A stretch of DNA of 64,000 nucleotides, from contig JAPLSB010000014.1 of the NCBI GenBank assembly GCA_026398875.1, positions 1 through 64,000 on the forward strand, given 5' to 3'. The translations under genes were made by a program, and so were the position numbers. A model generated the notes under the pieces. It saw only the letters and a list, made by a program, of their open reading frames with translations, was not told the origin of the DNA and did no database searches. Positions 8,310 to 18,500 of this stretch are shown here, piece after piece; within the stretch, counting starts at the first letter, position 1, and each line of letters begins with the position of its first letter. The DNA is from Gammaproteobacteria bacterium (lineage in GTDB: Bacteria > Pseudomonadota > Gammaproteobacteria > Nevskiales > Nevskiaceae).

Positions 8310-11300
8310 ATCCCGTCCACTGCGCGTCGCCATTATCGGTTCCGGGCCGGCCGGCATGTATGCCGCATCGCACCTGCTTGGTTCTCCCACTGGCACGTGG
8401 CTGAACGGCCGGATGGTCCATCTCGCGAATCGGCCGATTGAAGTGGATGTCATCGATCGGCTGCCAACACCCTGGGGTCTCGTGCGCGGTGGCGTGGCGC
8501 CGGATCATCCGGAGAAGAAGCAGATCGCCGAGGTGTTCGAGCGGATCGCGAGTCGGCCGGAGTTTCGATTCTTCGGCAACGTCGAGGTCGGCAGCGCCGT
8601 ACAAGTCGCCGAGCTCGCCGGCTGGTACGACGCGCTACTGTTCGCCCACGGTGCGGCTGGCGATAGATGCCTCGGCATCCCCGGCGAAGACCTTCAGGGT
8701 TGTGCGGCTGCCCGCGAATTCGTCGCCTGGTACAACGGCCATCCGGATGCCAGTGCGCTGCGCTTCGACTTGCGCCACGAGCGGGTGGTGGTGATCGGCA
8801 ACGGCAACGTCGCGCTCGACGTGGCCCGCATCCTGACCCGACCACCGGAACAACTTGCGCGCACCGACATCGCCGATCACGCGCTGGCCGCACTGCGAGC
8901 CAGCCGGGTTCGTGAAGTCGTCATCGTCGGCCGCCGTGGACCGCTGGAGGCAGCATTCAACAGCCCGGAGCTCGAAGAACTGGGCGAACTCGACGGCGTC
9001 GACCTGATCGTCGATCCGCAGCAGCTACCGGACGTGGCTCAGGCCCGTACTTCTGGCGCCGATCTGACTACCTTGCGCAAGCTCGAGCTGCTGCATCGCT
9101 TCGCTGCACGCCCGGCGCAATCAGGCAATCGCAGGATCGTGTTCCGCTTCCGGGAATCTCCAGCGGCGGTGCTCGGTGATGCGCAGGTTGTTTGCGGCAT
9201 TCGTCTGTCGGCAAATCCGTTGAGTGGTGAATCGAAGTCTGGGCAGACCTTCGATCTTGAAGCGGGACTGGTGCTGCGCGCGATCGGTTATGCCGGCGTG
9301 GCGCTGCCGGGCCTGCCATTCGATGAGGCCGAGCAGCGCATTCCGAATCAGGATGGCCGGGTTACCAATCAATCTGGCGTGCTTCCCGGCCACTACGTTG
9401 CGGGTTGGGCGCGGCGCGGGCCGAGCGGCATCATCGGCAGCAATCGCCGCTGTGCCCGTGACGCGGTGAGGATGCTGATCGAGGACGCCGAGCGTGGCGT
9501 GATCGGGCAGAAGCCGGTGGCGAGCCGCGACGAAGTCGCGCGCCTACTGGCCGCTCGTCAGCCTCGGTTGGTGAGCTATCGCGGCTGGCAGGCGATCGAT
9601 GAGGCTGAACGGAAGGCCGGCGCGGCAGCCAGCCGACCCAGAATCAAACAGGTCAATCGGGCTGCGCTGCTGGCGCTGGCGGAAGCCGGTTCGCGCCCCG
9701 GCCCTGTGCCGATCGAGACGGCTCGGCGTTCGGCGCGGAAGCTGGACGCGATCATCGTCGGCTCCGGTCTTGGTGGCCTGTCGACCGCCGCCTGCCTCGC
9801 CGCAGCGGGCAAGTCGGTGCTGGTGCTGGAACAGCACGAGATCGTCGGCGGCTGCTCGCAGACTTTCCGGCGCAAGGGCATCTGGGAGTTCGATTGCGGT
9901 GTCCATTACGTCGGCGGCTGCGTGCCAGGCTCGGACGGCACGATCCCGACCGTGCTGCGCGGCCTCGGTGTGGAGGACCGGATCGCCTGGTCGAAGCTCG
10001 ACGATGCCGGGATGGACACCGTCCACTTCCCCGAACACCAGTTCCGGGTGCCGACCAGCTGGGAAGGTCTGACCGACAATCTGCGTCGCTGCTTCCCGGC
10101 CGATGCCGATGGCTTGACGAAGTGTGTGGCCGAGATGCGCCGCATCGGCGAAGGCGCGGACCGGATCAACGATGTGCCGCACTCGGTCGGTGTCGTGCTG
10201 CCGCTGCTGAAGCGGCCGCTGGAAGCGCTGGCGATCGCACGCGGTCTGGAGTTCCCGATCGGCCATCTGTTCGATCGCTGCAAGCTCGGACTTGAAGCAC
10301 GGGCCGCGCTGCTGGCGCTGGTCCATCTGCACAACACGCCGCCGTCGCGGACGCCGGCACTGCTGGTCGCCGTGCTGCTGCGCCACTACTTCAAGGCCGG
10401 CGCCTACTTCCCGACTCAGGGCGGTCAGGTGCTAGCGGCGAATCTGGTCGAGGTAATTCGCGCTCATGGCGGCGTTGTGCGTACCAAGGCCCGCGTGCAG
10501 TCGATCGATGTCGATGCCGGCCGAGTGCAGGGTGTGACCTTGACCGATGGCGAACGCCTGCGTGCCGAGATCGTCGTCAGCAATGCCGATGCGCACCGCA
10601 CCTTCCAGAACCTGATCGATTCGCGCCACTTGAGCCGCCGCACCGTCGAGCGAATCCAGCGCTTCCGGCGGCCGCATTCGATCTTCTCGATGTACCTCGG
10701 TGCCGACATCGACCTGTCGCAAACGCGGCCGGCGACCAACTACATCCTGCACGACCGCTACGACATCCAGACCACCTACGATCTGCTCGACCGCGGCCAG
10801 TGGGACCCGAAGGGCTGGCTGGCGATCAGTTCGCCGACCTTGAAGACCGGCGGGGTCCGTCACTTCGGCCCTGCCGGTTACAGCGCCATCGAAATGTTCA
10901 CGGCCGTGCCGGCCGAGTACGACTTCTGGGGCGGCGGCGATCCGATGGCGGGCACCGGCTACAAGTGGTCATCGGTCTACCGCGAGCGCAAGGCCGAGAT
11001 CGAAGGCGTGCTGCTGGAACGCACGCTGCGGGCGCTGCCGGAACTGCGTGGCCACGTCGTCTGGCAGGAATCGGCAACGCCGCTGACTCATGAGCGCTTC
11101 ACCTTGTCGCGGATGCCCTACGGGCCGGAGAACGCCAAGGACCAGATCGGGCCGTTCCGTCGCCTGTCGGTGACTACCGAGATCGGCGGCCTCTATCTGA
11201 CTGGTGCATCGACCGCGTTCCTGTACGGCGTCGCCTTCACTCTGCGCGGCGGCGTCGGTACGGCATCGGCAATTCTCGGTCGCGATCTGTTCCGCGAATT

Positions 11301-11436
11301 TCATCAAGGTCGCGTGCTCGCCGATCGCTCGGCACTGCCGATCCACGATGCCGACTGGGATCCGTTCCAGGCCTGCCGTGGTCATTCTCGGTCTAGGGAT
11401 AAACGCCATTCGACGGCGGATATGGTGGCCGCCTGA
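8302..11436 (+). CDS. Fusion: ferredoxin-NADP reductase (FprA-like) + CrtI/retinol-saturase-like flavoprotein
   Basis: A 1044-residue two-domain flavoenzyme. Residues 1 to about 460 form an adrenodoxin-reductase/FprA-type ferredoxin-NADP reductase: FAD motif IIGSGPAGMYAAS, then TPWGLVRGGVAPDHP, and an NADP site VVVIGNGNVALDVARI. After a linker, residues about 480-1020 form a second FAD enzyme: IIVGSGLGGLSTAACLAAAG, EIVGGCSQTFRRKG and FDCGVHYVGG, resembling phytoene desaturase/carotenoid isomerase and all-trans-retinol 13,14-reductase. The start ATG 8302 lies inside the ferredoxin gene; the reading frame extends further upstream but that part is out of frame with ferredoxin and is not coding. 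The arrangement implies NADPH-to-ferredoxin-to-substrate reduction or desaturation. Substrate unknown. Confidence 0.85.
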   Translation: MSESRPLRVAIIGSGPAGMYAASHLLGSPTGTWLNGRMVHLANRPIEVDVIDRLPTPWGLVRGGVAPDHPEKKQIAEVFERIASRPEFRFFGNVEVGSAVQVAELAGWYDALLFAHGAAGDRCLGIPGEDLQGCAAAREFVAWYNGHPDASALRFDLRHERVVVIGNGNVALDVARILTRPPEQLARTDIADHALAALRASRVREVVIVGRRGPLEAAFNSPELEELGELDGVDLIVDPQQLPDVAQARTSGADLTTLRKLELLHRFAARPAQSGNRRIVFRFRESPAAVLGDAQVVCGIRLSANPLSGESKSGQTFDLEAGLVLRAIGYAGVALPGLPFDEAEQRIPNQDGRVTNQSGVLPGHYVAGWARRGPSGIIGSNRRCARDAVRMLIEDAERGVIGQKPVASRDEVARLLAARQPRLVSYRGWQAIDEAERKAGAAASRPRIKQVNRAALLALAEAGSRPGPVPIETARRSARKLDAIIVGSGLGGLSTAACLAAAGKSVLVLEQHEIVGGCSQTFRRKGIWEFDCGVHYVGGCVPGSDGTIPTVLRGLGVEDRIAWSKLDDAGMDTVHFPEHQFRVPTSWEGLTDNLRRCFPADADGLTKCVAEMRRIGEGADRINDVPHSVGVVLPLLKRPLEALAIARGLEFPIGHLFDRCKLGLEARAALLALVHLHNTPPSRTPALLVAVLLRHYFKAGAYFPTQGGQVLAANLVEVIRAHGGVVRTKARVQSIDVDAGRVQGVTLTDGERLRAEIVVSNADAHRTFQNLIDSRHLSRRTVERIQRFRRPHSIFSMYLGADIDLSQTRPATNYILHDRYDIQTTYDLLDRGQWDPKGWLAISSPTLKTGGVRHFGPAGYSAIEMFTAVPAEYDFWGGGDPMAGTGYKWSSVYRERKAEIEGVLLERTLRALPELRGHVVWQESATPLTHERFTLSRMPYGPENAKDQIGPFRRLSVTTEIGGLYLTGASTAFLYGVAFTLRGGVGTASAILGRDLFREFHQGRVLADRSALPIHDADWDPFQACRGHSRSRDKRHSTADMVAA

Positions 11437-11701
11437 TTCCTCGGGGGGGGTGGCTGCGCACAGCCCGAAGCAGAGGATTAGGTGCAAAGATTAGGCGCCG
11501 ACGATCGCTCAGCTACGGGCCTCATGATGCGAAGGGCCTCGCTATCTTGATCTTGCACATCAACTCGGCGCGCGCTAACAAGCCTTATGACATCAACGGC
11601 TTGATAATCATCTATCCGAGTCATACCGCCGAAGGGCAGCAATTGACGGCCGACGTTTGGCGGCCGAATACGCGTTTGGCTTCTTACCTAAATGAGGTTG
11701 C

Positions 11702-12301
11702 ATGAGCACCAATCTGTCCCAGCTACCTTCCGACTTGCCACGCCCGGTTGACGATGGTGCGGCAGCGCACCTTGAAGGGTCCGTTCTGCCGAGTGTCGTG
11801 CTCCACGCCACTGACGGCAGCGCGGTCAATCTGGGCGAGCTGAAGGGCCGATTCGTCATCTATGTCTATCCGATGACCGGGCGCCCCGATGTGCCCTTGC
11901 CGGATGGGTGGGATGGTATCCCCGGTGCACGAGGTTGCACCCCCCAATCCTGTAGCTTTCGAGACCACTACGGTGAGCTCAAAGAGCTTGGAACGGGTGT
12001 CTTCGGGTTGAGTGCTCAGGTAACCGAATATCAGCGCGAGGTCCGGGACCGTCTGCATCTGCCCTTCCAACTTTTGAGCGACAGTGCGCTTCTTCTGAAG
12101 GGTACGCTGCGGCTGCCGACTTTCTCGGTCATGGGGATGGAACTATTCAAGCGGCTCACGCTGATTGCCGAGGACGGCAAGATTCGGAAAGTGTTCTATC
12201 CGGTGTTTCCTCCCGATCGCAACGCCGATGACGTCCTCGCGTGGCTGCGGTCAGACGTCCAATCAAGCGCAGCCGACGCACCGAAAATGGCGTGTCCCTG
12301 A
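11702..12301 (+). CDS. Peroxiredoxin (AhpC/TSA, PrxQ-like)
   Basis: A 199-residue thioredoxin-fold peroxidase. The active-site region reads GARGCTPQSCSFRDHY: a CxxxxC pair as in PrxQ/BCP-like two-Cys peroxiredoxins, with the peroxidatic Cys expected in the first position. Upstream YVYPMTGRP occupies the strand before the active site. It would reduce peroxides with thioredoxin-type reductants in the cytoplasm. It stands alone, 265 bp after the flavoprotein fusion and on the same strand; no terminator was recognised between them. ATG 11702 follows TGAGGTTGC, a usable ribosome site. Confidence 0.85.
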   Translation: MSTNLSQLPSDLPRPVDDGAAAHLEGSVLPSVVLHATDGSAVNLGELKGRFVIYVYPMTGRPDVPLPDGWDGIPGARGCTPQSCSFRDHYGELKELGTGVFGLSAQVTEYQREVRDRLHLPFQLLSDSALLLKGTLRLPTFSVMGMELFKRLTLIAEDGKIRKVFYPVFPPDRNADDVLAWLRSDVQSSAADAPKMACP

Positions 12302-12871
12302 GTTTGGCTGCTTGCGTTTTCATGCATACGGATCTTGCGTGTGATGACGAGGAGGGAGATAGACCGTCGCAATGCAAAGGCTATTTAGCCGCGCGTGCAG
12401 GCCTGAGGCTCTGAAGCTGGTTACAGACCGGTATGTCGCTGTCAACTTCGCCAAGGGCCAGCGGACCGCCAAGGCACGTGGAAATCAGTTTCGTAACGAA
12501 GCATTGATGGCCTGGACGCGATGCGAGCGGTGCGAGGCACTCGGTGTTTCTCGGACCGAGTGCTACGGCTGTTTAACCCGGCTGCGCAGCCGGTGAAACC
12601 GTGATGACGGAGCCATCAATTCCCAAGTCCGGCACAGTTTTTTGGCGCAGCGATCAAACGTTTGGTGCGCGCCGGTTCTGCCGGTCCAGACGCGATGCGA
12701 AGGCCGATGTCTTCGACCACGTTGAGCAGTCTTAGAATTTGACATGGCGGCAATAACGCCGACTATCGACGCTCAATACGGTATGAGCGGCAGATGCGGT
12801 TAACCCAAGGTTTACCTACGGGACCTTGAGCAGCCCAGTACCCACGCGATGCGATCAGGTATGGGCGTTCG
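12302..12871. other. Gene-poor stretch with a possible transposase relic
   Basis: About 570 bp between the peroxiredoxin and the diguanylate cyclase. Apart from the IS3 OrfA-like relic described separately at 12372-12490, I see no credible gene, RNA or terminator. Confidence 0.4.
12372..12490 (+). pseudogene. Possible relic of an IS3-family OrfA
   Basis: The frame from ATG 12372 begins MQRLFSRACRPEALKLVTDR and then YVAV, which lines up by eye with the N-terminal helix-turn-helix of IS3-family OrfA proteins (pattern RRRFS-EFK-EAVKLV-ERGVSV). The similarity stops after about 35 residues and no OrfB or inverted repeats are seen here. It is probably a decayed insertion-sequence end; chance similarity cannot be excluded. 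Confidence 0.3.
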
Positions 12872-15232
12872 TCATTGGCGCCGCGTTCGCGCACGAATGC
12901 CGCTTTTGCGTGATGGGTCAGTCGTTCGCCCCGCCTTCGCTCTACGGCGGCGCTTCTGCTCGTACATCGCCCGGTCGGCTTCCCACAGCAATTTGTCGCC
13001 CGTGGTTTGCGGCGTGACCTCGCAGTGGAACATGCCGAAGGTGCTCTCGACGCGGATTGCCTGGCCGTGGTGGTAGGCGGGGCGATTCAGGGCTCGGCGC
13101 AGCGTGGTCAGCAGGGCATCTGCTGACTGATCCAGGAACAGGCTGTTCTGGACGATCACGAACTCGTCCCCGCCAAGGCGTGCCGCGAAAGTGTCAGGAA
13201 CGTCGCCAAGGCGTCTGCCAACCTCGCTCAGAACGGCGTCTCCGGCCGCGTGACCATAGACGTCGTTGATGGCTTTGAAATGATCCAGGTCGAGCACGAA
13301 CACCGTGATCGGGCGGACGGACTGCTGGTGCTGCAGCAGTGTTTCCTCAAGCGCGCGGAACAAGCCGCGCCGGTTCATCAGGCCGGTCAGTGCATCCTGC
13401 GAAACGTCACGTGATAGCTGAAGCTCGTTCTGCTTTCGCTCGGTGATGTCCATCGTCAGGGCGAATACCCCCCGGACAATCTCCTGATCGACATCAGGAA
13501 CCAGCTTGACCAGCAGATGGCGAAGTGTCCCGTCCTTCGGCCGTTCGATCTCGAACGTTAGCGTTTCGCCTTTCAGCGCGCGCTGGATCTTCACCTGCAT
13601 TTCGCGTCGCTCAGGTTCCTCAAAGAAGTAGTGCGCCTCTTTCCCGAGCATGTCTTTCGGATCAAGACCGAGAAAATCCAGGTACATCCGGTTGGTCCAA
13701 CGGTAGCGAAGCTCGGTATCGAAGTAGGCCATCAGGGCGGGAACGCCGTCGGCAACCAGCTGTAACTGCGCGGTGGCGCGTGCGCGCTCGCCTTCCAGTG
13801 CAACGCGGTCAGAGATGTCACTCATGAACGCATCAACGCGTTTCGCGCCATTCGACTCGCTCATCCGCATGCGCACTTCGACCGGCACTTCACGGCCGCT
13901 CTTGTGCACGGCGGGCACCTCGACACGCTCGCGAAGCGCACGGGCGTTGCCATCCTGCATCGCTTGCGCCATGGCCACACGGTGCCGGCTCTTGAGACGA
14001 TGAGGGATCAGCGTGTCATCAAACCTTCGACCGATGATCTCGTCCGCACGCCATCCGAATGTTTGCTGGGCTTGTGCATTCCAGGCGCAAATCATGCCGG
14101 CTTCATAGACGCTGATGTATGCGTCGGGCGCCATTTCAATGATTTGATGGAGGTCTCGCTCGCGATCGCGCAGCTTTCGATTGGCTTGAACGGAATCGCT
14201 CATTGTCGCGAGTAACCGCTCGTTCAATGTGTCCAACTCGGCGGTGCGTTCGTCGATCCGCCGTTGCGGATCCAGCCGAAGGTACTGGAGCGCTGCCTCC
14301 GCGTCCTTCTGGCCTGAAATATCCTCGATACAGACGAGGAAGTACGGCGATCCTTCGGTCCACTGTGAAGGCTGACGCAGTACGCCGCGGACGCGCACCC
14401 ACAGAAGTGAACCGTCTTCCCGGATGTAACGCTTGTCGATCTGCGATCGGTCGACCTCGCCGGCTGCGAATCGGCGCATGTGCGTAGCGTCGAGCGCGTG
14501 GTCCGATTCCGGGGTGATATCTGTGAAGGTGAGCTGGAGCAGCTCTTCGCTCGTGTATCCGAGCATGTCGCAGAGGGCCTGGTTCACCCGTAGCCAACGA
14601 CCCTCGAACGACACTTTCGCTATGCAGATCGGGGAGTTGTCAAAAAATTCGTTCGCTTCAGCCTTCGCCTGTTCAATCTGCGCGCGTTCCGCGCGGAGCA
14701 TTCGATTGGACAGCTCCATGTCGGAGAACAGCGCCAGTTCATGCTCGGCCGCCTCGGCCAGCAAATGAAGCAGGCGAACGGCTGCTGCATCGAATGCTTT
14801 CGGTGCCGGACCGGCCACACACAGCGACCCGACCGGAATCCCCCGGACGTGCAGCGGCACGCTGGCATAGGCACGTACTGCGGCCATGTCCGCCGCTGCT
14901 GCCTTTACCGCCAGCACCGGATCGGCGTGCACATCGTCCACGCAATTCGTGGCGTCGTTTTCGACGACCTCGGTGCAAAGTGCGTGTTCGCGCGGTAGTG
15001 AAGGGGTGCTCAGGCCGAATGCCGAGACAAACCGCAAATGGTGTTCGTCCAGCAGCGTCACGGCACCGATCGGTAGCTGAAGGGCGGCCGCGGCCACCTC
15101 CGCGAGCGAATCCAGCGCGTGGTTGAACGTAGAGGTTGGCTCCAGAATGGAACGCACTACCTCAAGCCGCTGCATTTCTTGAGAGGAAAACTGCCGCTTC
15201 GTCAGCGCGCGGCTCTTGGCTACGCTTTGCAT
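12872..15232 (-). CDS. GAF-PAS-PAS-PAS-GGDEF diguanylate cyclase
   Basis: A 786-residue cytosolic sensor that should make cyclic di-GMP. Order: GAF (about residues 25-165), three PAS/PAC modules (about 185-310, 350-480, 490-610; for example [39 protein letters not shown]), and GGDEF (about 620-775) with [11 protein letters not shown] and the intact active-site loop RLGGDEF. The RxxD inhibitory site normally found just before the loop is absent (VPDT in its place), so product inhibition by that site is not expected. No EAL domain. ATG 15232 is chosen because GGGAG lies 8 bp upstream. No membrane segment, so input is presumably a small ligand, redox state or light. Confidence 0.88.
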   Translation of the reverse strand: MQSVAKSRALTKRQFSSQEMQRLEVVRSILEPTSTFNHALDSLAEVAAAALQLPIGAVTLLDEHHLRFVSAFGLSTPSLPREHALCTEVVENDATNCVDDVHADPVLAVKAAAADMAAVRAYASVPLHVRGIPVGSLCVAGPAPKAFDAAAVRLLHLLAEAAEHELALFSDMELSNRMLRAERAQIEQAKAEANEFFDNSPICIAKVSFEGRWLRVNQALCDMLGYTSEELLQLTFTDITPESDHALDATHMRRFAAGEVDRSQIDKRYIREDGSLLWVRVRGVLRQPSQWTEGSPYFLVCIEDISGQKDAEAALQYLRLDPQRRIDERTAELDTLNERLLATMSDSVQANRKLRDRERDLHQIIEMAPDAYISVYEAGMICAWNAQAQQTFGWRADEIIGRRFDDTLIPHRLKSRHRVAMAQAMQDGNARALRERVEVPAVHKSGREVPVEVRMRMSESNGAKRVDAFMSDISDRVALEGERARATAQLQLVADGVPALMAYFDTELRYRWTNRMYLDFLGLDPKDMLGKEAHYFFEEPERREMQVKIQRALKGETLTFEIERPKDGTLRHLLVKLVPDVDQEIVRGVFALTMDITERKQNELQLSRDVSQDALTGLMNRRGLFRALEETLLQHQQSVRPITVFVLDLDHFKAINDVYGHAAGDAVLSEVGRRLGDVPDTFAARLGGDEFVIVQNSLFLDQSADALLTTLRRALNRPAYHHGQAIRVESTFGMFHCEVTPQTTGDKLLWEADRAMYEQKRRRRAKAGRTTDPSRKSGIRARTRRQ

Positions 15233-15430
15233 CAATCTAACTCCCGACCTGTTTGAACGTCTGTCACCGCGTCCGCGCTTTGGAGTGCTGACTGAGGCGA
15301 CACCACAATGCGACGCTTTTCCGTCGCGAAGCGCTGTGATTCAGACAATTGGCGTTGCCGGACCGGCAATTGGCGACTTCGGCGCACTGCCGGATAAAAC
15401 TGACGGGAATCGACATCTTTGCGCACAGCA

Positions 15431-15466
15431 AAAAGCCCCCGGCATCGCGAGATGCCGGGGGCTTTT
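15431..15466 (-). terminator. Rho-independent terminator of the first secreted-protein gene
   Basis: A perfect 16-bp-arm hairpin: AAAAGCCCCCGGCATC, loop GCGA, GATGCCGGGGGCTTTT. On the minus strand it ends in a T run and lies 36 bp after the stop of the 1133-residue secreted protein. The same hairpin recurs after the second paralogue at 20681. Confidence 0.9.
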
Positions 15467-15501
15467 GGCGAGGGCCGGTCAGTGCCCGATCAGTGACCTG
15501 A

Positions 15502-18500
15502 TCAGTTCACCGTGCCGCCGCTGGTGCCGGTACCGGTCAGCGTGACCTGGGTCGGCGTGCTGCTGACGCTGGTCAGGATCGACACGGCACCCGGACGGAC
15601 ACCGGTCGCACGCGGCCGGAAGCGGCCGGTGACCTGGCAGCTCTTGCCCGCATCGAGGAAGCGCGGGCAGTTGTGGCTGCCGGTGTAGTCGCCGGTGACG
15701 TTGATCGAACGGATCTCCAGCGGGCCGCTGCCGCTGCTGGTGATGACCAGCGTGCGGTCGAGGCTGGTGGCACCGACGCGGACGCGACCGAAGTCGAAGC
15801 TGCTGACATTGGTCTTGATGGCCGGCTGCAAGCCCTTGCCGGTCCCGGACAGGCGAATGAGATCCGGGCTGCTGACGGCGTTGCTGACGATCCGGGTTTC
15901 ACCGGTGCGGGTACCGACCGCCTTCGGCGAGAAGCGGATCGAGATCGTGCAGGTGGCCCCCGGTGCCACGCTCACACCGCAGGTCGTCGTGTGGCGGAAA
16001 TCGCCAGTGGTGACGATGCTGCTGATGGCCAGCGGTGCGGTGCCGGTGTTGCTCACCGTCACCACTTCGGCCTCGCTGGTGGTTTCGACCCCGATGTCGC
16101 GGAAGCGCAGCAGGTAGCCGGTGCCGAAGTCCAGATCGTTCATGTCCAGTGCCAGCACCGGAGCGGTGGCGACATTCGCCGCTTCGATGCCGATGGTCAG
16201 CATCGCCGGCTCGGCGGCTTCGAAATCGGCATTGCCGGCCTGATTGGCGGTGACCACGCAATTGCCAACGGCCAGCGCGGTGACCGTGCTGCCGCTGATC
16301 GAGCAAACGTCGCTCGTCGTCGACGCAAACACGATCGGCTTGCCGGAAGCACCACCGAAGGCCGAAAGCTGACTCGTCTGGCCGACCTTGATCATCGACG
16401 GATTCGCCGTGAAGCCGCTGATCAGCTGGGCGGCCTTGTTCACTGCAACCGTCAGCGACACCTCATCGGCAGCCTCGAAGTCGGCATTGCCGGCCTGGCT
16501 GGCGATCAGCGTGCAGCTACCGGCGGACAGTGCCGTGACCATCGCGCCGCTGACCGAGCAGACCTCGCTGGTCGTCGTGCGGAAGGCGATCGCATTGCCG
16601 GACGCACCACCGGAAGCCGACAACGTAGCCATGCCACCAACCTTCAGCGCCGACGGATTCGCCGTGAAGCCGCTGATCAGCTGGGCGGCCTTGGCCACGG
16701 TGATGTCCAGCGTGGCCTGGGCGGCAGCGTCGAAGCCGTCATTGCCGGCCTGATCGGCGGCCACCGTGCAGCTGCCCGCCGACAGGGCCGTGACCATGCT
16801 GCCGCTGACAAAGCAGATCTCGCTGCTCAGGCTGCTGAAGGTCACCGCATTGCCGGACGCGCCACCTTCGGCAGACAGCGTGGTCATGCCGCCGACTGGA
16901 AGCTGGGTCTTGTCCGCCGAGAACGCGATGATCTTCTGCACGCCCTTGCTCACCGTGATGTCGACGGTCTGGTCGCTGGCGGCGAGATAACGGAACGTGC
17001 CGACATCACCGGTGCCGGCCAGCGTGGCCGTCACGGTGCAGGTACCGGCCGTCTGGCCCAAGACCATCGCCGTCACCAGCGCACCGGCACCGTTGGGCGT
17101 GCCGACCGTGCAGACCTCGCGGGTGGTGGTCGACAGCGCTGCCGGACGGCCGCTGTCGGACATGGCGCTGACATTGGCCGGCTCCTGACCGATCGTCGTT
17201 GATGCCGGTGACGCCTTCAGCGTGATCGACTGGCTGGCATACGGAGCCGAGCAGGCGAAGCCCGTGGTGCTGGTGCCGCCGCCGCTGCCCTGGCAGTCCC
17301 AGTTCCAGCGGCCATTGCTGTTGCCGGTGACGGCGGTCGCGGTGCCAGTGGTGCAGAGGAATTCCGCAGGTGCGGTGGCCGTCGGCTTGTCAGCGCTGGC
17401 CGGGCCGCAGCCGCCGTTGATGGCAGAGGCATACGTGAAATCGTCAAGCGTTCCGTTGTCAGCACTGGTGCCTTCATCGGTCGTCACGGTCACGTTGACG
17501 GTCCCGGTACCCGCTGGGCTGTTGGCTTCAATCGTCGTTGCGCTGAGGCGGGCGATACCGCTGGCGCTGACCGTGCCGAACTTGACGGTCGGGCCACTGT
17601 CGCCGTCGAAATTGGTACCTGTGATGGTGACCCGAGTGCCGCCCGCAGCATTGCCGGTGGCCGGGCTCAGCGCGGTGATAGTTGGCGCAGGCGAGACGCC
17701 ATTGAACTCGAATGCGCCGATGTCGCGGCGGGTGTCGCCGCTGGCCAACACGAAGCCGCGCTGGTCGCGGCGCAGGCTGGATCCGACAGTCGGCATGCTG
17801 TCGGTGAACAGCGGATTGGCGGCGTTGATCGCCGGACTGCCGGCGACCAGCGCATGCGTCTGGGTCGGACCGCCGTTGCTAGCGAGCGTGGTGTTGAGGA
17901 TGCTGTCCAGTGCCGTTGGATGCGTACCGTCTACCGTCGCTGTCCGGCTGTTGCCATAAATTGGCCCGATACCGAAGAACGATTGCTGGTTGGTACGCTC
18001 GCTGCGGCCCAGCAAGTTGTTGTCGGCAAACATTGCCGAGGCGTCAAAAACGTAAATTTCATCGGCGCTTACGGTCGGTTGATCACCCAGCCCGCCGTTC
18101 CCGGAAACAATCGAATTGCTCAGCGTAATCGCGCCGCCTTCTATCGCGAGTCCACCGATATCGCTTGCGGTGTTCTGGGTGACCGTCACTTGATTGAGCG
18201 AGGTTGTGCCGCGCGAATAGATTGCGCCGCCGATCCCAAAGGCAAAATTGCCCGATAGTGTGGAGTTGTTCAGGGTCACGTTGGCCTGTTCCTCAACATG
18301 CAGCGCACCTCCGTCCCCTCCGGAGGTGTTGTTGGTGCTGAACACGCTGCGATTCACCGTGAGGCCGCCGCCTCGTTGAACCAGTACACCTGCCCCGTTG
18401 CCTGCACGGCCGAACTGGATCGTGACCCGGTTCAGCGTGAGCTGCCCATTGCTAGCGACTCGAAAAATGCGGAACGCTGGCGTTCCACCGCCGCCGATGA

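Noticed and set aside
9544..10386. 280-codon minus-strand frame inside the flavoprotein fusion
   Set aside because: Low-complexity Arg/Ala/Gln composition typical of an antisense frame; no homology pattern.
15673..17202. 509-codon plus-strand frame inside secreted protein copy 1
   Set aside because: Antisense of repetitive Ig-like coding DNA; the minus strand has signal peptide, domains and terminator.
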